64,000 bases of DNA, taken from positions 930,001 to 994,000 of the forward strand of contig NZ_RCCK01000010.1 of NCBI RefSeq assembly GCF_003664035.1, read 5' to 3'. Of this stretch, positions 9,666 to 17,853 are shown one piece after another. Numbering within the stretch: position 1 is the first letter of the stretch; the number at the start of each line of letters is the position of its first letter. The notes beneath the pieces are model-generated. The model was not told where the DNA came from. It made no database searches and saw nothing but the letters and a program-made list of their open reading frames with translations. This DNA comes from Pedobacter alluvionis. Lineage in GTDB: Bacteria > Bacteroidota > Bacteroidia > Sphingobacteriales > Sphingobacteriaceae. A program made the translations under genes and the position numbers.

Positions 9666-12035
9666 ATGTTCAGACTCAACTTAAAAATCGCACTGCGTAG
9701 TCTATTTAGAAACAAAGTTTATGCAGCCATAAACATTGGTGGTTTGGCTATTGGTTTAACCTCTTGCTTACTACTGTTATTATATGCCGGTTATGAGTGG
9801 GGTTATGACCGGCAATTCAAAAACTCACCGCATATTTATCAGGCGATGATTAATTTAAATGACCAGAAAGGAGAGGTGATCAGAACAATAAACCAATCTC
9901 AGAATGTGATGTTGGCTGCACTTAAAGAAGAATTTTCTGAGGTATTATACGGGGCCAGAATTACCGATGTTTATAAAAGATTGGTGGCCAATGGACAAGA
10001 AAGTTTAAAATTAGATAGCAGGTACGTCGATCCCGATTTTTTAAAATTATTTGATTATCATTTTATCAGTGGAAATCCTACAAAGGCATTAAATGATCCC
10101 AATTCTATTGTTTTAACTGAAACAGCAGCAAAACGGATATTCGGTACAACAGATGTGCTTAATCAAAAAGTACGATTTGAAAATCAGGTTGACTTAAAAG
10201 TTACAGGTGTAATAAAAGACCTTCCTACCAATATTACCTATGGTTTCGAATCGTTAACCACATTTACTTTATATGAAAATTTAAACCAGTGGCCAAAAAA
10301 ACCAAATTGGGGTAGTCATGATTATTACACTTTAATAAAATTAAATGAAAATACAGATATAGAAGCCTTTAATATAAAGTTAAAGGGTTTTGTAGGCAAA
10401 CACTTTGCTGCTGCCAAAGAAGATGTATTTATTTATCCTTTAATAAAATTACACTTATATGGAACATTTTTAAATGGTAAAAGCATTGGGGGCAATATCA
10501 GGCAGGTGCAGCTGTTTGTTGGTTTAGCGATAGGCATCCTCCTTATTGCCTGTATTAATTTTATGAATTTGGCAACCGCCAGCACACAAGGCAGAGCAAA
10601 AGAAATTGGCGTCAAAAAAACTATGGGTGCATCCAGATCAAATCTGGTTTTTCAGTTTATGTTGGAATCATTCATTTTAACCTTAATAGGCATTCTGTTA
10701 AGCATTATTCTACTCGAATTCAGTTTGCCAATGTTTAACCGGCTATTAGGGATTGAAATTGTGTTTGATTACCTCAATCCAACCAATTGGATATTGATTT
10801 TTAGTGTTTTGGTTATAACCGGCTTCATATCAGGAAGCTATCCTTCATTTTACCTTTCTGGTTTTAACGTGATACAATCACTCAAAAAATCCTTAAATTT
10901 TAAAAAAGGATATGCCTTAACTTTCAGGCAGGTTTTGGTTGTCATACAATTTGGCTTTTCGGTGGTATTAATTGTGGCAACCATAACCATTTATAAACAA
11001 ATCCAGTTTATTAAAAACATGCCTTTAGGTTACAGATCAAATGGACTGCTGGAAGTAGCTCACGAAGGATTGTTGTATGAAAAATTCAACCTGTTAAAAA
11101 CAAGATTACTATCCAGTGGCGCTGTTGTAGGCGTAACACAATCATCTGGCAGTATTTCTAACAAAAACAGCAGTGTAAGAGGTCTGGGCTGGGTTGGGAT
11201 GTCCGAAAGTGATAAAATGATCGATTTTGATCAGATCTACACCACTTATGATTTTACTAAAACGGTAAAAATCAGGTTGTTGGCAGGAAGGGATTTTGAT
11301 CGGAAATTTGCTTCAGATACAGCGGCAATACTTTTGAGCAAAAAAGCGGTTGAAGTAATGCACCTGAAACGTCCGGTTGGTACCAGCATTGTATACCAGG
11401 GAACAAAAAGAAATGTGGTAGGGGTTTTTGATGATATTGTTTGGGATAACCCAAGTAAAGTTGCCGCACCTATGGTTATTGCTTATGCAGATATCAGTGA
11501 TGTAATTACCATGCGCCTAAATCCCGACAAAAGTTTAAGTGAAAGCACTAGCATTATTAATAAGCTGGTAAAAGAATTAAACCCAAATTTCCCTGTCGAA
11601 ATTAAATTTATCGATGGTTTAAACGAAATTAAACTAAAAAATGAAAAGATTTTGGGCACTTTGGCAAATCTTTTTGGATGTTTGGCCATTTTCATATCTT
11701 GTTTAGGTTTGTTCGGTCTTTCATCTTTTAGTACAGCGCAAAGAATAAAAGAAGTAAGTATCCGTAAAATCTTAGGCGCTTCAATTACAGAGTTGATGAC
11801 TTTACTTTCTTTAAGTTTTTTAAAATTAATATTTATTGCAATCGTAATTGCACTGCCTGTTGCCTATTATATTATGAATAACTGGTTAATGCATTTCGAA
11901 CTCAGAACAAGCTTAAATTTGTGGGTGTTTATGGCAACAGCAACACTCACACTGGTAATTTCAATTTTAACAATTACCTGGCAAACCTATCGCGCCGCAA
12001 AAACAAATGCAGTTGATGCTTTAAAATACGAATAA
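9666..12035 (+). CDS. ABC transporter permease, FtsX/MacB type
   Basis: 789-residue last permease of the array. It is closest in sequence to the first one: both share blocks such as DPNSIVLTETAAKRIFGTTD versus a near-identical stretch in the first gene, and both have FDDIVWD/FDDYVWD motifs in the second periplasmic domain. Two FtsX domains and the NAVDALKYE tail are intact. The similarity suggests duplication of an ancestral unit with two diverged members inserted or retained between. The ATPase gene follows 76 bp downstream, across a spacer of GCGTTTGGCG-like words. Confidence 0.95.
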   Translation: MFRLNLKIALRSLFRNKVYAAINIGGLAIGLTSCLLLLLYAGYEWGYDRQFKNSPHIYQAMINLNDQKGEVIRTINQSQNVMLAALKEEFSEVLYGARITDVYKRLVANGQESLKLDSRYVDPDFLKLFDYHFISGNPTKALNDPNSIVLTETAAKRIFGTTDVLNQKVRFENQVDLKVTGVIKDLPTNITYGFESLTTFTLYENLNQWPKKPNWGSHDYYTLIKLNENTDIEAFNIKLKGFVGKHFAAAKEDVFIYPLIKLHLYGTFLNGKSIGGNIRQVQLFVGLAIGILLIACINFMNLATASTQGRAKEIGVKKTMGASRSNLVFQFMLESFILTLIGILLSIILLEFSLPMFNRLLGIEIVFDYLNPTNWILIFSVLVITGFISGSYPSFYLSGFNVIQSLKKSLNFKKGYALTFRQVLVVIQFGFSVVLIVATITIYKQIQFIKNMPLGYRSNGLLEVAHEGLLYEKFNLLKTRLLSSGAVVGVTQSSGSISNKNSSVRGLGWVGMSESDKMIDFDQIYTTYDFTKTVKIRLLAGRDFDRKFASDTAAILLSKKAVEVMHLKRPVGTSIVYQGTKRNVVGVFDDIVWDNPSKVAAPMVIAYADISDVITMRLNPDKSLSESTSIINKLVKELNPNFPVEIKFIDGLNEIKLKNEKILGTLANLFGCLAIFISCLGLFGLSSFSTAQRIKEVSIRKILGASITELMTLLSLSFLKLIFIAIVIALPVAYYIMNNWLMHFELRTSLNLWVFMATATLTLVISILTITWQTYRAAKTNAVDALKYE

Positions 12036-12111
12036 CACCTGCGGATAGCGTTTGGCGTTCAGCGTGGATTTCTCGCTAACCGCCAACCGCTTTGCGCTCA
12101 ACCTTAAAAAT

Positions 12112-12795
12112 ATGATACAATTAACCAACATCGAAAAATACTACGCAAACAAAGGCGTTAAAAATTATGTACTCCGTTTGGTAACCACAACCATTAAACA
12201 GGGAGAATTTGTTTCCATTATGGGGCCATCAGGTGCCGGGAAATCTACCCTGCTCAACATCATTGGCATGCTCGAAGAACCTACCTACGGTACTTACGAA
12301 TTTTTGGGAGAAGATGTAACTTCACTTAACGAACGTAAACGCATTGAACTTTACCGCAATCACATCGGTTTTGTATTTCAGGCTTACCATTTAATTGACG
12401 AGATGACGGTGTACGAAAACATTGAAGCCCCTTTATTGTACAAAAAAATTGGTAGTTCTGAACGTGCCAGTAGGATTGCAGATCTTTTAGACCGTTTTAA
12501 TATCGTGGCCAAAAAAGATCTGTTTCCTAACCAGCTTTCTGGCGGACAACAGCAATTGGTTGGCATTGCAAGGGCACTAGCTGCTCAACCATCAATTATC
12601 CTGGCTGATGAGCCAACCGGCAACTTGCAATCTGCACAGGCAGAAGAAATTATGACGCTGTTTAAAAAGTTAAATCAGGAAGATGGGATTACCATTATCC
12701 AGGTTACCCATTCAGAAAAAAATGCGCAGTATGGAAACAGGATTTTGCACATTGCCGATGGAGTGGTGAAGGAAGACTTAGCCGTATTAAGTTAG
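12112..12795 (+). CDS. ABC transporter ATP-binding protein (MacB/LolD class)
   Basis: 227-residue ATPase, probably energising the five upstream permeases, since it is the only ATPase gene in the array. It has Walker [10 protein letters not shown], a Q-loop region FVFQAYHLIDEMTVYENIE, signature LSGGQQQ, Walker B IILADEPTGNL, and H-loop THSEKN. The signature helix reads QQLVGIARAL, where most relatives have [10 protein letters not shown]. The start chosen is the ATG at 12112 (MIQLTNIEKYY), which matches family N-termini; an in-frame extension to 12052 only translates the upstream repeat spacer. No membrane-fusion protein or outer-membrane channel gene is visible nearby. Confidence 0.93.
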   Translation: MIQLTNIEKYYANKGVKNYVLRLVTTTIKQGEFVSIMGPSGAGKSTLLNIIGMLEEPTYGTYEFLGEDVTSLNERKRIELYRNHIGFVFQAYHLIDEMTVYENIEAPLLYKKIGSSERASRIADLLDRFNIVAKKDLFPNQLSGGQQQLVGIARALAAQPSIILADEPTGNLQSAQAEEIMTLFKKLNQEDGITIIQVTHSEKNAQYGNRILHIADGVVKEDLAVLS

Positions 12796-12892
12796 GCCAA
12801 CATTAAAATATTAAGGGTAAATACAGCTTTGGAATTTAATAATTTCTATCTGTGTTTACCCTTTTTATCTGTGGTTAAATTAACTTTGCTTC

Positions 12893-13690
12893 ATGCAAAA
12901 ATCTTTTACCGATCAAATGGGCAGGGAAATTTCTATTAATTTCCCACCCAAACGGATTATCTCTTTGGTACCCTCACAAACAGAATTATTATTTGATTTA
13001 GGGTTGGACCAGGAAATTATCGGATTGACAAAGTTTTGTATCCATCCGATAGAAAAATTTGCAGAACGGACCAAGGTGGGCGGTACAAAAAAGCTGAATA
13101 TCGATTTGATTAAAGATTTGCAACCCGATCTCATTATCGGTAATAAGGAGGAAAATACACAAAGCGATATAGAAGAATTAGCCGCATATTTTCCTGTATG
13201 GATGAGTGATATCTTTACTTTGGATGATGCCATGAAAACCATTGCACAGATAGGGGAGCTGGTAAACCGGCAGCCGGAAGCGAGTTACCTTAATCATTTA
13301 ATATCGGCAGGTTTTAACGATTTAAAAACACTTGCCCTCCAAAATCATATTGATAAAAAGGTAGCCTATCTCATCTGGCGTAAGCCGTACATGGCCGCAG
13401 GAAAAAATACATTTATTGACGATGTTCTGCTGATTAATGGTATGACGAATGTGATTAAAGAGGATCGTTATCCTGCAGTAACGTTGGAAAAACTGAAAAC
13501 CACAAATTGTGAACTTATTTTACTCTCATCAGAGCCTTATCCATTTGGAGAAAAACATATAGAAGAAATCAGGGAGACAATTCCTAATGCCAAAATTATG
13601 TTGGTTGATGGTGAGATGTTTAGCTGGTATGGAAGCAGGTTGGTTAAAGCCGTTCAGTATTTTTTCGAATTCCAAAAACAACTTTATTAA
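12893..13690 (+). CDS. Helical-backbone metal receptor / cobalamin-binding-like protein
   Basis: 265-residue protein of the type III periplasmic binding fold (BtuF/FepB-like). It begins KSFTDQMGREISINFPPKRI and continues with ISLVPSQTELLFDLGL, the family's N-terminal lobe, followed by LQPDLIIGNKEEN. There is no signal peptide, unlike classic BtuF, which suggests a cytosolic or otherwise atypical role; leaderless relatives are common in Bacteroidota. It is monocistronic, with no transporter genes alongside. TAACTTTG at 12881-12888 lies 4 nt before the ATG and may give a nearly leaderless transcript. Ligand (cobalamin, haem or chelated iron) cannot be told. Confidence 0.8.
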   Translation: MQKSFTDQMGREISINFPPKRIISLVPSQTELLFDLGLDQEIIGLTKFCIHPIEKFAERTKVGGTKKLNIDLIKDLQPDLIIGNKEENTQSDIEELAAYFPVWMSDIFTLDDAMKTIAQIGELVNRQPEASYLNHLISAGFNDLKTLALQNHIDKKVAYLIWRKPYMAAGKNTFIDDVLLINGMTNVIKEDRYPAVTLEKLKTTNCELILLSSEPYPFGEKHIEEIRETIPNAKIMLVDGEMFSWYGSRLVKAVQYFFEFQKQLY

Positions 13691-13751
13691 TCATCCCGTT
13701 TTAATTTTTGTAAATTGTAGTATAAAATTAAATCAACCTATTTAAAAAATC

Positions 13752-14054
13752 ATGAAAAGAATATTAGTATTATCCCTATTTGTTGCCGCAATATCTGGTT
13801 GTAGTGCGATGAAAGAAGGAAACCACACAGGTTCTGTTACTGCAAGCGGAACTATTGAAAAACTTGGGGTGAGCACCTTTCAATACGGTACACATTTATT
13901 AAAAGCCGACAATAAAACCTATGCTTTAAAAAGTGGTTCGATCAATCTTGATACTTATTTAGATAAAAAAGTTACGATTAAAGGAAAAAAGGTTGCTGGT
14001 TATCCTGTTGACGGTGGGCCGGAACTGATTGATGTAACGCTGGTGAAATTTTAG
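13752..14054 (+). CDS. Small lipoprotein, unknown function
   Basis: 100-residue protein with a lipoprotein signal: basic start KRILVLS, hydrophobic core, and lipobox AISGC with Cys at about residue 17. The mature part (SGTIEKLGVSTFQYGTHLL and following) is rich in beta-strand-forming residues and has the length and pattern of a small OB-like barrel, but I do not recognise a named family. It sits alone between the receptor-like gene and the tRNA genes; a GGTAAGATGGAATG-type word follows its stop codon. Confidence 0.8.
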   Translation: MKRILVLSLFVAAISGCSAMKEGNHTGSVTASGTIEKLGVSTFQYGTHLLKADNKTYALKSGSINLDTYLDKKVTIKGKKVAGYPVDGGPELIDVTLVKF

Positions 14055-14140
14055 GTAAGATGGAATGCGAGAGGGATAGCGGGTTGAGTTTACTGCGTCT
14101 CACAGACCATCTCTGATCAAACTTTTATAAGTTATAAAAA

Positions 14141-14170
14141 TTTGATTTTTCAATTTAGTTTCTATCTTTG
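14141..14170 (+). promoter_or_regulatory. Promoter of first tRNA-Leu (Bacteroidota consensus)
   Basis: TTTG at 14141-14144 and TATCTTTG at 14163-14170, 18 bp apart, match the Bacteroidota -33/-7 pattern. The boxes lie about 22 bp before the tRNA and are reproduced with identical spacing before the second copy. Confidence 0.75.
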
Positions 14171-14192
14171 CAATCCTTAAAACATCCTAACT

Positions 14193-14274
14193 GCGGAAGT
14201 GGCGTAATTGGTAGCCGCACCAGACTTAGGATCTGGCGCTTCACGGCGTGGGGGTTCGAGTCCCTTCTTCCGCA
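14193..14274 (+). tRNA. tRNA-Leu(TAG), copy 1
   Basis: 82-nt tRNA. Acceptor stem GCGGAAG (14193-14199) pairs with CTTCCGC (14267-14273), with A as discriminator base and no encoded CCA. Anticodon arm is CCAGA-CTTAGGA-TCTGG with anticodon TAG. The short variable arm CGCTTCACGGCG and T-arm GGGGGTTCGAGTCCC fit a class II leucine tRNA. It has its own promoter and terminator. Confidence 0.96.
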
Positions 14275-14284
14275 CAAAAAGATA

Positions 14285-14317
14285 AACCGTTCCGATTTAA
14301 AAATCAGAGCGGTTTTT
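14285..14317 (+). terminator. Rho-independent terminator after tRNA-Leu copy 1
   Basis: Imperfect hairpin of AACCGTTCCGATT with AATCAGAGCGGTT, followed by a T run, 10 bp after the tRNA. The second tRNA copy has a better-paired version of the same hairpin. Confidence 0.75.
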
Positions 14318-14395
14318 TATTGGCCTTAGCCCGTTAATCTTATGATGAGCGTTGCCACTCAGTTATTTTAACCAAAGATGTACACAGATAAACAC

Positions 14396-14613
14396 AGATG
14401 GTATATTTTTTATCTGCCGTCAGTTATGTTACGCCTGCCTTTTATGCTTGAGGCTAAATTATGCTTCTTTTCCGTCCCAGAGGAGAATGTCATTATATTA
14501 AGGTTTTTAACCACAGATATATATAGATGGTATATTTTTTATCTGCCGTCAGTTATGTTTACGCCTGCCTTTTATGCTGGAGGCTAAATTATGTTTTATT
14601 CCCGTCCCAGAGG
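14396..14613 (+). repeat. Direct repeat pair (about 88 bp units) ending in CGTCCC words
   Basis: Unit A 14396-14483 and unit B 14525-14613 differ by a few substitutions and one indel. Unit B runs into CGTCCC-AGA-GGGACG, a perfect 6-bp stem; unit A has the CGTCCCAGAGG half but a degraded right arm. Hairpins of this kind resemble REP sequences mobilised by RAYT transposases, but no such transposase gene is in the window. Confidence 0.75.
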
Positions 14614-14708
14614 GACGTCTCATGGGTAGCCAATTGCAAATTGGCGTTTTCGTTCTGTAGGAACGTTTGGTGTTTTAAACATTAATCGCACTACCGGCTC
14701 TGCCATCT

Positions 14709-14763
14709 AAACCTGATCGAAGTGGTTCCGATTTTTCATCGGAAAGAACGGAGAGCAGGACTG
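14709..14763 (+). repeat. Structured dispersed element, copy 1
   Basis: AAACCTGATCGAAGTGG, then a hairpin TTCCGAT-TTTTC-ATCGGAA, then GGAGAGCAGGACTG. The outer CCTG pairs with CAGG. The same plan occurs at 24696, 40753 (minus), 56594 and 61761 (minus). Confidence 0.75.
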
Positions 14764-14993
14764 CATTATCCTAAATGCCACCAGACCTGCTTTCCAAAAA
14801 GAATAAAGGCTTAAACAATGCCTATGTTTTATTCAGCAATCCCCTGCTTTAACCTACACAGTCTTCCGTGGTATGTGCCTCCTTACGCCATCGCAAAAGC
14901 GCCCGGCAAACCATCTGGATAAATTTTTCTCCTTAAAAACTAATTAGTTAGCCTTTTTTGATCAAAATAATCAATAAAATATCTTCAATGCCT

Positions 14994-15023
14994 TTTGATT
15001 ATTCAATCTTGTTTCTATATTTG
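14994..15023 (+). promoter_or_regulatory. Promoter of second tRNA-Leu (Bacteroidota consensus)
   Basis: TTTG at 14994-14997 and TATATTTG at 15016-15023, 18 bp apart, as in the first copy. The 52 bp before the two tRNAs agree at 46 positions, with no gaps. Confidence 0.75.
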
Positions 15024-15045
15024 CAGTCCTTACAACATCCTAACT

Positions 15046-15127
15046 GCGGAAGTGGCGTAATTGGTAGCCGCACCAGACTTAGGATCTGGCGCTTCACGGC
15101 GTGGGGGTTCGAGTCCCTTCTTCCGCA
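15046..15127 (+). tRNA. tRNA-Leu(TAG), copy 2
   Basis: 82-nt tRNA identical in sequence to the copy at 14193: same GCGGAAG/CTTCCGC acceptor stem, TAG anticodon and class II variable arm. With flanking promoter and terminator also conserved, it is a duplicated transcription unit rather than part of a tRNA operon. Confidence 0.96.
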
Positions 15128-15139
15128 CAACAAGATAAA

Positions 15140-15177
15140 GGCCGTTCCGATTTAAACATCGGAACGGTTTTGTTTTT
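15140..15177 (+). terminator. Rho-independent terminator after tRNA-Leu copy 2
   Basis: Perfect 10-bp stem CCGTTCCGAT / ATCGGAACGG with TTAAAC-containing loop, followed by a T-rich tract. It is homologous to the weaker hairpin at 14285. Confidence 0.85.
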
Positions 15178-15297
15178 AAAAACATTGATTAATAAAAATT
15201 GATGTGCTGTGCCGGTTGTGGCGATATATGGTTTCTTCTTAAATCTCATATCTCATATCTCCCGTCTAACTGTACATCTTACTATATCTCAGAAAAA

Positions 15298-16650
15298 ATG
15301 AATATTACACAGGAAAAAACCGGCAACTTAAATGCTGTTGTAAAAATCAAGATTGCACCTGCTGATTACACTGGAAAAGTAGAGAAAGCCATTAAAGATC
15401 AAGCTAAAAAAGCACAATTACCTGGTTTCCGTAAAGGAATGGTTCCTGCTGCCCATATTAAAAAAATGTATGGCAAAAGTATCCTGGTAGAAGAGGTTAA
15501 CAACTTGTTAAACGATACCTTATCTAACTATATCGCTGAGCAAAAATTAGAAATTTTAGGTCAGCCACTTCCTAAAATGGACGATGAGCGTGAATTTAAA
15601 TGGGACAATACAGATGATTTCGAATTTGATTATGAGTTAGGTTTAGCGCCGGCTTTTGATGTAAACCTTTCGTCTAAAGATAAATTTACAGAATACGTAA
15701 TTAAAGCTGATCAGGAAACTTTAGAAAGCCGTATCAAAAATATCCGCCGTAGTTATGGTAAAATGACTAATCCGGAGGTTTCGGCTGATGATGATGTCCT
15801 TTACGCCGAATTAACTCAGGTAGCTGAAGATGGTGCCGTTGTTGAAGGTGGTATTACCAGTAATGCGAGTGTTCGTTTAGATCAAATTAAAGATAAAAAA
15901 ATCCTTAAATCGCTTATCGGTTTAAAGAAAGATGACGAAGTTACCATCGATATTCAAAAAGCATTTGATGATGCTGCTGTAATTGCAAAAGCTTTAAATA
16001 TTTCAGAAGAAGAGGCTACCGCTTTAAAAGCAAATTTCAAACTTCACGTTAAAAATGTTAACCGTTTAGAAGAGTCTGACTTAAACCAGGAGTTTTTTGA
16101 TAAATTATTTGGTGAAGGTACTGTAACTGACGAAGCTGGTTTCAGGGCTAAAATTACTGAAGAAGTAGAAAGTATGTTTAAACAAGATGCTGAACGTAAA
16201 TTATCAAACGATATTTATGAAGCACTTTTAACTAAACATACTTTTGAATTGCCTGATGAATTTTTACGTCGCTGGTTAAAAGCTACAAACGAAAAATTAA
16301 CCGACGAAGAATTAGCTGAAGGTTATGATGATTTCGCTAAAAACCTTAAATGGACTTTAATCGAAAACAAAATCATTAAAGATAACAGCATTGAAATTAA
16401 ATATGAAGATGTAGTTCAGGCGGCTAAAGCTAAATTGGATGCACAGTTCAGAATGTACAGCCCAAGCCCACTTCCTGAAGATCAACTGGCTCAATATGCT
16501 GTTCAGTTTTTACAGGAAAAAGAAAATGCAAACCGTGTTTTCGAAGAAGTGAAAGCATTAAAAACTTTCGAACAAATCAAATCTGTTGTTACTTTAGAGC
16601 AAAAAGATATTGATTACGATAAGTTTCTGGCGTTAGTGGAGAAAAAATAA
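15298..16650 (+). CDS. tig: Trigger factor, ribosome-associated chaperone
   Basis: 450-residue chaperone that binds nascent chains at the ribosome exit tunnel. The N-terminal domain carries the ribosome-docking loop GFRKGMVP (family GFRxGxxP) near residues 43-50; a peptidyl-prolyl isomerase-like middle and a helical C-terminal domain follow. The start is the ATG at 15298 (MNITQEKTG); the frame extends upstream to 15199 but that stretch is spacer with CTCATATCT words. Followed by a four-helix-bundle gene, clpP and clpX, the usual tig-clpP-clpX neighbourhood. Confidence 0.95.
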   Translation: MNITQEKTGNLNAVVKIKIAPADYTGKVEKAIKDQAKKAQLPGFRKGMVPAAHIKKMYGKSILVEEVNNLLNDTLSNYIAEQKLEILGQPLPKMDDEREFKWDNTDDFEFDYELGLAPAFDVNLSSKDKFTEYVIKADQETLESRIKNIRRSYGKMTNPEVSADDDVLYAELTQVAEDGAVVEGGITSNASVRLDQIKDKKILKSLIGLKKDDEVTIDIQKAFDDAAVIAKALNISEEEATALKANFKLHVKNVNRLEESDLNQEFFDKLFGEGTVTDEAGFRAKITEEVESMFKQDAERKLSNDIYEALLTKHTFELPDEFLRRWLKATNEKLTDEELAEGYDDFAKNLKWTLIENKIIKDNSIEIKYEDVVQAAKAKLDAQFRMYSPSPLPEDQLAQYAVQFLQEKENANRVFEEVKALKTFEQIKSVVTLEQKDIDYDKFLALVEKK

Positions 16651-16732
16651 AAGCGGTTGGCGTGTGGCGCTAAGCGTTTAGCATAGTGCCTAAGCTGTTT
16701 TGGAAATTATTGTGCCATTGCTATATTTAGGT

Positions 16733-17092
16733 ATGGCTCAATTTAAATATCAATCGCTCGAAGTTTGGCAGTTATCAATCGCGTTAACTGATAAATTACT
16801 AGATATAGCTGACCGATTGTCAGTTGATAAAAAATATAAATTTGCAGAGCAGCTCAATGGGGCTGCTCTTAGCATATCCAATAATATCGCCGAGGGGTCA
16901 GGTTCGGTTTCCAATAAGGAATTCGCTCATTATCTGAATATTGCACATCGTTCTACGTTTGAGAATGCAAATATTTTAGTAGTTTTAGAACGGAGAAAAT
17001 ATATTTCTGACACAGAGTTGAATGATTATCTGGAAGAATTAGATAAATTGGCACGGAAATTAACCAACTTCAGAAAATATTTATTAAAGTAA
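16733..17092 (+). CDS. Four-helix-bundle protein (23S rRNA intervening-sequence protein family)
   Basis: 119-residue all-helical protein. FKYQSLEVWQLSIAL near the start, NGAALSISNNIAEGSGSVS in the middle (family signature NIAEG), and the FAHYLNIAHRSTFEN segment identify the S23/IVP family, which is often encoded by intervening sequences in 23S rRNA genes but also occurs singly in Bacteroidota. Here it interrupts the tig-clpP-clpX order and is flanked on both sides by spacers of GCGTTTAGCG-like words (16651-16690 and 17093-17145), which hints at insertion. Start at 16733 (MAQFKYQ) matches relatives. Biochemical role unknown. Confidence 0.88.
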   Translation: MAQFKYQSLEVWQLSIALTDKLLDIADRLSVDKKYKFAEQLNGAALSISNNIAEGSGSVSNKEFAHYLNIAHRSTFENANILVVLERRKYISDTELNDYLEELDKLARKLTNFRKYLLK

Positions 17093-17145
17093 CCAGCGTT
17101 TTTGGAGGGTTTAACGCTCACCGCAAAACGCCAAACTCTATAATC

Positions 17146-17853
17146 ATGAACATAGATTCACAAGAATTCAGGAAATTTGCCGTTAAACATCAGGGAATTG
17201 GCGGTTTACACGTAGATAAATTTATTGCTCAGGCTAATTTGGATCCTAAGAGCATGACACCATATATTATTGAAGAACGCCAGCTTAACGTAGCACAGAT
17301 GGATGTTTTCTCAAGATTAATGATGGACCGCATTATCTTTTTAGGTGATGCCATTTATGATCAGAATGCCAATATTATCCAGGCGCAGTTGTTGTTTTTG
17401 CAATCTGCAGATGCTGATAGAGACATTCAGATTTATATTAACTCACCAGGTGGTTCAGTTTACGCAGGTTTAGGTATTTATGATACCATGCAGTATATCC
17501 AGCCTGATGTAGCAACCATCTGTACCGGTATGGCTGCATCAATGGGAGCCGTTTTATTGGTGGCAGGTGCAAAAGGTAAACGTGCTGCATTGCCTCACTC
17601 AAGAGTAATGATCCACCAGCCATCAGGAGGTGCACAAGGTGTGGCGTCTGACATGGAGATCAACCTGAGAGAAATGTTGAAATTGAAAAAAGAATTATAC
17701 GATATTATTTCAGAGCACTCTGGCCAAACTTATGATTGGGTAGAGAAAGCTTCAGATCGCGATTACTGGATGACTGCCGATGAGGCAAAAGGTTTTGGTA
17801 TGGTTGATGAAGTATTATCAAGAAACGCAAAGAAAGATGGCGAAACAAAATAA
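17146..17853 (+). CDS. clpP: ATP-dependent Clp protease proteolytic subunit ClpP
   Basis: 235-residue serine peptidase forming the Clp tetradecamer. Catalytic Ser132 lies in GMAASMG, His157 in RVMIHQPSGG, and the Asp in the DRDYWMTADEA segment. The oxyanion strand INSPGGSVYAG is intact. The N-terminal extension of about 30 residues before the core is longer than in E. coli and is usual in Bacteroidota. It overlaps clpX by 17 bp in a different frame, consistent with an operon and stoichiometric coupling with the unfoldase. Confidence 0.96.
   Translation: MNIDSQEFRKFAVKHQGIGGLHVDKFIAQANLDPKSMTPYIIEERQLNVAQMDVFSRLMMDRIIFLGDAIYDQNANIIQAQLLFLQSADADRDIQIYINSPGGSVYAGLGIYDTMQYIQPDVATICTGMAASMGAVLLVAGAKGKRAALPHSRVMIHQPSGGAQGVASDMEINLREMLKLKKELYDIISEHSGQTYDWVEKASDRDYWMTADEAKGFGMVDEVLSRNAKKDGETK

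Larger units (their letters stand above)
14275..15045. repeat. 771-bp non-coding spacer between the two tRNA-Leu genes, filled with repeats
   Basis: No convincing gene. A diverged direct repeat lies at 14396-14483 and 14525-14613 (shared TATCTGCCGTCAGTTATGTT and GGCTAAATTATG). Each ends in a CGTCCCAGAGG word, and only the second completes the CGTCCC-AGA-GGGACG hairpin. Another hairpin, CGTTC-TGTAG-GAACG, follows near 14651-14665. A copy of the five-member structured element lies at 14709-14763. Stretches like ACACAGATAAACACAGATG near 14381-14400 are short-word repeats. Confidence 0.8.

Noticed and set aside
12052..12111. N-terminal extension of the array ATPase
   Set aside because: The extra residues only translate a GCGTTTGGCG-type spacer and precede the normal family start.
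12913..13242. 109-codon minus-strand frame inside the receptor-like gene
   Set aside because: Shadow of a well-supported plus-strand gene.
14378..14587. 69-codon open frame between the tRNA genes
   Set aside because: It spans both units of a direct repeat, repeats its own peptide, and matches no known protein pattern.
16733..17092. Evidence for an rRNA operon near the intervening-sequence-type gene
   Set aside because: No 16S, 23S or 5S sequence is visible anywhere in the window.
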